Origin: Casuarina equisetifolia
Lineage: Eukaryota > Streptophyta > Magnoliopsida > Fagales > Casuarinaceae
Reading direction: 5' to 3'
Assembly (NCBI GenBank): GCA_028551475.1
Contig: CM052354.1
Coordinates: 25,133,258-25,197,257 of the forward strand
Length of the DNA: 64,000 bases
Shown here: positions 58,329-64,000 of the stretch, piece after piece
Position numbering within the stretch: position 1 is the first letter of the stretch
Layout of the letters: each line of letters opens with the position of its first letter
Translations under genes and position numbers: made by a program
Notes under the pieces: generated by a model
What the model was told of the DNA's origin: nothing
The model's database searches: none
What the model saw: only the letters and a program-made list of their open reading frames with translations

Positions 58329-61091
58329 TTAATCAGAGATAGAGTTGACTAGAGCCAAACTTGTCATTTTTGTGAACAACTCCATTGCCTCATCAACTCT
58401 ATTTGCCTCACACAAACCATCAATCAGGGAATTATAACTCACAGTACCTAGACTACAACCCAATTTGTCCATTTTCTTGAACAACCCAAGTGCCTCATCA
58501 ACTCTATTCTCCTTACACAAACCATTAATCAAAGAATTACAAGCCACAGTATCTGGACAACAACCCAATTTGTCCATTTTCATAAACAACCCAATTGCCT
58601 CATCAACGCTATTCTCCTTACACAAATCATTAATCAAAGAATTATAAGTCACATTATCTGGACTACAACCTAATTTGTCCACTTTCTTGAACAACCTAAG
58701 TGCCTCATCAACTTTATTCTCCTTACACAAACCATTACTCAAAGAATTAGAACTCATAGTATTTGAACTACAACTCGATTTGTCAATTTTCTTGAACAAC
58801 CCAAGCGCCTCGTCAACTCTATTCCCCTTACAAAAACCATTAATTAGAGAATTATAAGGCATAATATCTGAACCATAACCCAATTTGTCCATTTCCTTTA
58901 ACAACCCAAGTGCCTCATCAACTTTATTACACTCATACAAACCATTAATTAGTGATGTATAAGTGACAACATCTGGACTACAGCCCAATTTATCCATTTT
59001 CTTGAATAACCTAAGTGCCTCATCAACTCTATTCCCCTCACACAAACCATTAATCAAAGAATTATAAGTCACAATATCTGGACTACAACCCAATTTGTCC
59101 ATTTTCTTGAATAATCCAAGTGCCACATAAACTCTATTCCCCTTACAAAAACCATTAATCAAAGAATTATAAGTCACAATATCTGGAGTACAACCCAATT
59201 TGTACATTTCCTTGAACAATTTGAGTGCTTCATTAACTCTATTTTCCTTACACAAACCATTAATCAAAGAATTATAAGTCACAGTATTTGGACTACAACC
59301 CAATTTGTCCATTTTCTTGAACAACCCAAGTGCCTCATCAACTCTATTCCCTTTACAAAAACCATTAATTAGAGATGTATAAGTCACAATATCTGGACTA
59401 CAACCCAACTTGTCCATTTTCTTGAACAACCCGATTGACTCATCCACTCTATTCTTCTTAGACAAACCATTAATCAGAGATGTATAAGTCACAGTATTTG
59501 GACTACAACCCAATTTGTCCATATTATTGAACAATCCAAGAGCCTCATCAACTCTATTCGCCTCACACAAACCAATAATTAGAGAATTATAAGTTACAGT
59601 ATCTGGATTACAACCCAATTTGTCCATTTTCTTGAACAATCCGAGTGCCACATAAACTCTATTCTCCATACACAAACCATTAATTAGAGAATTATAAGTC
59701 ACAATATCTGGACTACAACCCAATTTGTCCATTTTCTTGAACAACCCAAGTGCCTCATCAACTCTATTCCCCTTACACAAACCACTAATCAGAGAATTAT
59801 AAGTCACAGTATCTGGACTACAACCCAATTTGTCCATTTTCTTGAACAACCCAAGTGCCTCATTAACTCTATTCCACTTATATAAACCATTAATCAAAGA
59901 TGTATAAGTCACAATATCTGGACTACAACCCATATTATCCATTTTTTTGAATAACTCGATTGCCTCATCAACTCTATTCCCCTTACACAAACCATTAATC
60001 AAAGATGTATAAGTCGCAATATCTGGACTACAACCCAACTTGTCCATTTTCTTAAACAACCCAATTGCCTCATCAACTCTATTATCCTTACACAAACCAT
60101 TAATTAGAGAATTATAAGTCACAACATCTGGACTACAATCCAATTTATCCATTTCATTGAACAATCTGAGTGCCTCATCAACTCCATTCACCGCACACAA
60201 ACCATTAATTAGAGAATTATAAGTCATAGTATTTGGACTACAACCCAATTCATCCATTTTCTTGAACAACCAAAGTGCATCATCAACTCTATTCCCCTTA
60301 CACAAACCATTAATCATAGATGTGTAAGTCATAATATTTGGACTACAACCCAATTTATCCATTTTCTTGAACAACACAAATGCCTCATCAACTTTATTCC
60401 CCTTACACAAACCATTAATTAGAGATGTGTAAGTCATAGTATCGGGACTACAACCCAATTTATCCATTTTCTTGAACAACCCGATTGCCTCATTGACTCT
60501 ATTCTCCTTACACAAACCTTTAATCAGAGATGTATAAGTCACAGTATTTGGACTAGAACCTCTCGTCCAAAGACTCCCCATAACCACAAAACCGTCCGAA
60601 ACCCGATTGACATTGCAAAAGCAATTAAGCAAAATATTCAAAGTAATGAAATCGGGCAACAACCCAGCAGAATTCATCCTCTTATAGAGGGAAATTACAC
60701 AGGAGTAATGATTACTCCTAGCAAGTGCACCAAATAAACGATTGAACGATGAGATTGGCAGAGGTGGTTGCGAATGGAGCATGTGATGGAAGAAATGCAA
60801 TGCTTCATGGACGTTGACCTTACCGGACCTGCAATTAACTTCCAAAAATTGGGTTTGGAGAGCAACAACCGGAAGGGACTCCCTCGGTGCAGATTTGGGA
60901 GTCGAAGACGAGTGTTTGTGGGTGCTGTGACATTCTTGCGAATAGTTGGGTTTAGGAGTTGTGGCTTCATTTGGATCTAGAAATGAAGAGTAAAGTTTAC
61001 CTCTAAACGCAGCTCTTGAAGAAGACGATGATGACAGGACAGCAAAACCGGCGGGAAGCGGAGAAGATGTGAGCGGAGTTTTGCCCAGCAT
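58329..61091 (-). CDS. RFL-type PPR protein with 21 near-identical repeats
   Basis: Single-exon gene of 920 aa from the ATG at 61091 to the TAA at 58331-58329. The first 35 residues are Ser/Arg-rich and suggest organelle import. Residues of about 75-175 carry the N-terminal signature of restorer-of-fertility-like (RFL) PPRs (ALHFFHHML, FNRLFGALAR, VISLYKRM, TLNILLNCFC). From residue 177 there are 21 tandem 35-aa P-type motifs of the form TVTYNSLINGLCKGNRVDEA then LGLFKKMDKLGCSPD, followed by a short tail and no E or DYW domain. RFL proteins bind single mitochondrial transcripts and cause their cleavage or processing; some restore male fertility. The gene lies inside the presumed intron between two SSADH exons, on the opposite strand. 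The uninterrupted frame across such repetitive DNA indicates selection. The target is unknown. Confidence 0.92.
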   Translation of the reverse strand: MLGKTPLTSSPLPAGFAVLSSSSSSRAAFRGKLYSSFLDPNEATTPKPNYSQECHSTHKHSSSTPKSAPRESLPVVALQTQFLEVNCRSGKVNVHEALHFFHHMLHSQPPLPISSFNRLFGALARSNHYSCVISLYKRMNSAGLLPDFITLNILLNCFCNVNRVSDGFVVMGSLWTRGSSPNTVTYTSLIKGLCKENRVNEAIGLFKKMDKLGCSPDTMTYTSLINGLCKGNKVDEAFVLFKKMDKLGCSPNIMTYTSMINGLCKGNRVDDALWLFKKMDELGCSPNTMTYNSLINGLCAVNGVDEALRLFNEMDKLDCSPDVVTYNSLINGLCKDNRVDEAIGLFKKMDKLGCSPDIATYTSLINGLCKGNRVDEAIELFKKMDNMGCSPDIVTYTSLINGLYKWNRVNEALGLFKKMDKLGCSPDTVTYNSLISGLCKGNRVDEALGLFKKMDKLGCSPDIVTYNSLINGLCMENRVYVALGLFKKMDKLGCNPDTVTYNSLIIGLCEANRVDEALGLFNNMDKLGCSPNTVTYTSLINGLSKKNRVDESIGLFKKMDKLGCSPDIVTYTSLINGFCKGNRVDEALGLFKKMDKLGCSPNTVTYNSLINGLCKENRVNEALKLFKEMYKLGCTPDIVTYNSLINGFCKGNRVYVALGLFKKMDKLGCSPDIVTYNSLINGLCEGNRVDEALRLFKKMDKLGCSPDVVTYTSLINGLYECNKVDEALGLLKEMDKLGYGSDIMPYNSLINGFCKGNRVDEALGLFKKIDKSSCSSNTMSSNSLSNGLCKENKVDEALRLFKKVDKLGCSPDNVTYNSLINDLCKENSVDEAIGLFMKMDKLGCCPDTVACNSLINGLCKENRVDEALGLFKKMDKLGCSLGTVSYNSLIDGLCEANRVDEAMELFTKMTSLALVNSISD
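58350..60560 (-). repeat. 105-bp coding repeat array (21 units)
   Basis: Each unit encodes one PPR motif, and units are very similar at DNA level, as in the blocks 'aacccaatttgtccattttc' and 'cctcatcaactctattc'. The period is constant at 105 bp with no spacers. The homogeneity suggests recent expansion or gene conversion. Confidence 0.9.
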
Positions 61092-61893
61092 TTCGAGAAA
61101 TTACAACGTTTCTGCGCTCTGGCTGGGGCTTTGCCTAAGGCATCGAAGTTGAATCCGATCAGACAAATCGTGGGCAAAGATGATGTCGCATGAAGTCCCT
61201 TCAGCCCTGCAATTTCTATTCATTCTTTTTGAAGTGTTTATTGGGCCATGCCCAGTGGGTTGTTTGACTTTCATTCATAAGTTGTCTCTGGAAGTCCGTA
61301 GCAATTGATGTAATACAGACTGCATGAAAAGAAAACAAGCAGACCTTCCATGTCTAGGAGCTTAGCATAAGTGACCTCGAGTATATCTTCTTTTCAAATT
61401 TGTATAACCAATGGCCGTCTGTGGCAGTGACCATTCTTGTTCTTGCACTTTGACGATCATCTGAAACTTCATATGTAAATTTTAGGAGAATCTCTTGTAG
61501 TTACTTGAAGTTTCTTCTCTTTTCTCATTAGTGTTGTGATTACTAATCAATACAAAAATTTAATCTATGATATGAAATACTGTTTGTGGAATGGGTTTTC
61601 TGTTTAATACATGGAAAGCTCCGAGTTTTTTTTTTTAATCATTGAGACTATGTAATTTAGTAATCTTTACTTCTTTTGCTGCTAAAATTTATGGTTGTAG
61701 CTTTTCTCTGATAGGTCTATCTAGCATTGAAACCTTTTGGTGGCTGTTAAAATTCTTTTCTCCATTTTCTTTAAAAATGTTTTGGTTACTTGTTATCATT
61801 TTTCTGCTATAAAGTATTTATCCTTCACTCTTACTCTTTGGTTTGGCAGTCACATTCTTCTTTGGATTGGTTACTAAAGAATTGTAATTGCAG
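61092..61893. other. PPR promoter side and SSADH intron remainder
   Basis: The left part must contain the promoter and 5' UTR of the minus-strand PPR gene. The right part ends at the acceptor attgcag of the next SSADH exon. No other gene seen. Confidence 0.45.
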
Positions 61894-63968
61894 CTTGAAC
61901 CAAAGTTCCGTAATATTGGAAAGGCATGTGTTTGTGCAAATAGAGTTATTGTGCAAAAAGGTAGAGATTGAAACATTGTATTCGAAGATTTCACTGACCT
62001 GGTTCTCAAAGGAGTTTCCATGTAGGTCTTTCCTTATATGTTATCAGTTAACAAAGTAGCTTATTTATTTATTTATTTATTTTGTATAACATTAATTGCT
62101 TTTAGAACCTAGAAAGTCTATGCTGTAATTTCAGTGGCAACTACTTTTGAATTTGTCTATCTTGCTTATATAATTGACGTGGATACATTCAAAGTCCAAT
62201 ATTACAAGTTTCTATGTGAGAATAAACACGAAGGATCCTAACAAATCATAAATCCTAAAAATTAAAAGAATCTCTAACAAAATCATGGAATAATTTGACA
62301 ACAAACAAATCTTAAAAAATTAAGGACCAATGACTATTTAGCAAACTCCCAACATTAATTACCAAACTCTAAGCCATCTCAAAGAATTTAGAAAATATTC
62401 TAGAGGCTTAGTAAGACACTTTTCAACTTTGCCCTTTATAGGACCTATTGGATCATAATATGGACTCTCAATTCTTTGATAGAGAAACTCATATTATTGG
62501 ATCTTGAGTGCATCCACATCAGTAATACTGGATGCTCGTGAATTTGGAAATTTTTATATGGTTGGATGCTTAAAAAAATTTCTCGTAGATCTATTAATAT
62601 TATGGACTTTGGTTGTAAGTTTTTATCCACTTGCGTTTTATTTTCTGTCAGAGAGGAAGTATTTGGACCTGTGGCACCCCTGCTGCGGTTCAAAACCGAG
62701 GATGAAGCTGTCTGCCTTGCCAACGACACCAATGCAGGTTCTTCTCTGGACATTTTTACGTTCTAAGTTCTCGAATTCAAAAGGAAAAAAGTCCACTTTC
62801 ACTTTCTAACTCGTGTATGGATCATAGGGATTCCATCCTTACTAGCTGTCTAGCAAAGTTGGAATATTGATTCAAATATTAAATTTTTTTCATTCATAGT
62901 TGCTGATTTTATGACTACTTTTGTAGGCTTAGCTGCATTCATATTTACAAACAACATCCAATGGTCATGGCGAGTGGCTGAAGCTCTTGAATATGGACTT
63001 GTTGGTGTCAATGAAGGCATAATTTCGACAGAGCCTGGTCTCCTCCTGAACCTATGGCGAGACTAAAACATAATTGTAGATAGAAACTCACATATTCATT
63101 TCAATGCAGGTGGCTCCATTTGGAGGTATAAAGCAGTCTGGTCTTGGACGGGAAGTTTCCAAATATGGGATGGATGACTACCCAGAAGTAAGCTTAATAG
63201 GCTTTTTAATGCAATCTTCGACATTTGAATTGCTCCTTTTTTGTTTGGGTGCCCAGATGGGTTTCGGTTTGGGTGTTCCTGCATCTATGTGCAGGTGCAC
63301 CCCTCAATAATATTCATTAATTAACATTAAGTTGCTAATTATTGTGTAATTATCTAATTGGCTCTCCAATGGGGGAAAAGTTAATATTATGTAATTATCC
63401 AATTGGCTCTTCAATGGGGGAAAGCCTCTTTTACTTTTCATTCTAAAGTAAAGAAAAGAAAACTGTTGTATATGCAGGTGTTCTGTTTCTTTTAAAATTT
63501 TACAACAAAGAAACTAGAAGGGAATTACTTTTCTTATTCAAGGATCAAAACACTAGACAAGAAAGCGGATCCTCCTCCTTGAAAAGGTTTGGTGAGACCA
63601 CTGATAATCCTTTTCACAAGAATCTACCTCTCCCACTAATGATACCACTAATGGTGAACAACATTCATTGTTTTTCAACAGTTTCCGTCGTAGTTGCCAT
63701 TAAACACCTCATAGTCAAGTCCATTAACATTGTACTGACAGTAGTCACCTGCCAGAGTCCCCTAGCTTTTCACCCAGTGAAGTTCTTCGTGGATTATCTA
63801 CTTATTCAATATATTGTATATGTTGGATGGACGTTTGGTTGTTTAGACCGAAGTCACAATTGAGTATATGAATATCCGTACACCTGTATTGCTTTTATTC
63901 TGAGGCATGTTTTCATATGATGATTACAGTTGAAATATGTCTGCTTGGGGAATATAAGCAGCAATTAG
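61894..63968 (+). pseudogene. ALDH5F1: SSADH (ALDH5F1) exons, right cluster with C-terminus
   Basis: Exons: 61894-61960 (KFRNIGKACVCANRVIVQK; the catalytic Cys is kept, but the usual NSGQTC context is altered to NIGKAC), 62652-62737 (EEVFGPVAPLLRFKTEDEA...), 62937-63033 (LAAFIFTNNIQWSWRVAEAL...), 63110-63187 ([20 protein letters not shown]...) and 63930-63968 (LKYVCLGNISSN, stop). The exons IYEKF, GPLIN and VESF that should follow the first one are missing here and lie instead in the left cluster; the next stretch of the family (TFYEPTV region) is seen nowhere. The donor after ISTE (63034) is CC instead of GT. Individual exons have no stops, so decay is recent or the arrangement is an assembly artefact. 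Confidence 0.8.
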
Positions 63969-64000
63969 TGTGGAAGGTCCATGGTTGGACAGGTGCTGAA

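Noticed and set aside
58350-60560. Regularly spaced repeats resembling a CRISPR-like or satellite array
   Set aside because: The units are 105 bp, contiguous, in one open frame and encode PPR motifs; the genome is a plant's.
1-64000. tRNA and rRNA genes
   Set aside because: I looked by eye for T-arm and acceptor-stem patterns on both strands and found none convincing; the SINE-like repeats were the only B-box-like strings. A covariance-model scan would be decisive.

Overview
The window is nuclear DNA of a seed plant, most likely a eudicot. The evidence is split genes with long AT-rich introns, GT-AG splice sites (one GC-AG), an ent-kaurene synthase of land-plant type, a P4-flippase beta subunit, a V-ATPase G subunit, two pentatricopeptide-repeat (PPR) genes, a Ty1/copia LTR retrotransposon and a remnant of an endogenous plant pararetrovirus. 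I cannot name the species. All exon models below were joined by eye from splice sites, reading phase and family similarity. For the five multi-exon genes that look complete (X8 protein, IMPDH, kaurene synthase, RlmI-like methyltransferase, ALIS) and for VHA-G, the phases close exactly and the protein lengths fit the families.

Layout, left to right. 1-2.5 kb: two diverged direct repeats and no gene. 2.56-5.08 kb (+): single-exon PPR-SMR gene (EMB2217-like). 6.92-8.35 kb (+): secreted X8/CBM43 callose-binding-type protein with a long proline-rich spacer. 10.0-15.3 kb (+): IMP dehydrogenase, four exons, with site II and telo-box promoter elements. 16.1-21.5 kb (-): ent-kaurene synthase, 14 exons, 804 aa, convergent with IMPDH. 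22.9-28.35 kb (+): young but coding-defective copia element with a 5-bp target duplication. 29-32.2 kb: a broken fragment of the methyltransferase gene and a frameshifted DC1-domain gene. 33.5-40.2 kb (+): RlmI-like SAM-dependent methyltransferase with PUA domain, eight exons. 41.2-41.8 kb (-): pararetrovirus RT/RNase H relic. 42.0-44.2 kb (-): V-ATPase subunit G. 44.8-45.25 kb: second broken fragment of the methyltransferase gene. 45.7-52.1 kb (-): ALA-interacting subunit (CDC50/LEM3), eight exons. 55.8-64 kb (+): a scrambled, incomplete succinate-semialdehyde dehydrogenase (SSADH) locus. An intact RFL-type PPR gene of 920 codons, with about 21 nearly identical 35-aa repeats, sits inside it on the opposite strand (58.3-61.1 kb).

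The genes do not form a pathway. They are mostly housekeeping genes: purine synthesis, gibberellin precursor synthesis, vacuolar acidification, lipid flipping and organelle RNA metabolism. The unusual parts are the RFL gene nested in a shuffled SSADH locus, a PPR-code prediction that happens to contain a tRNA T-arm-like string, the methyltransferase gene flanked on both sides by pieces of itself, and several splice-site oddities.
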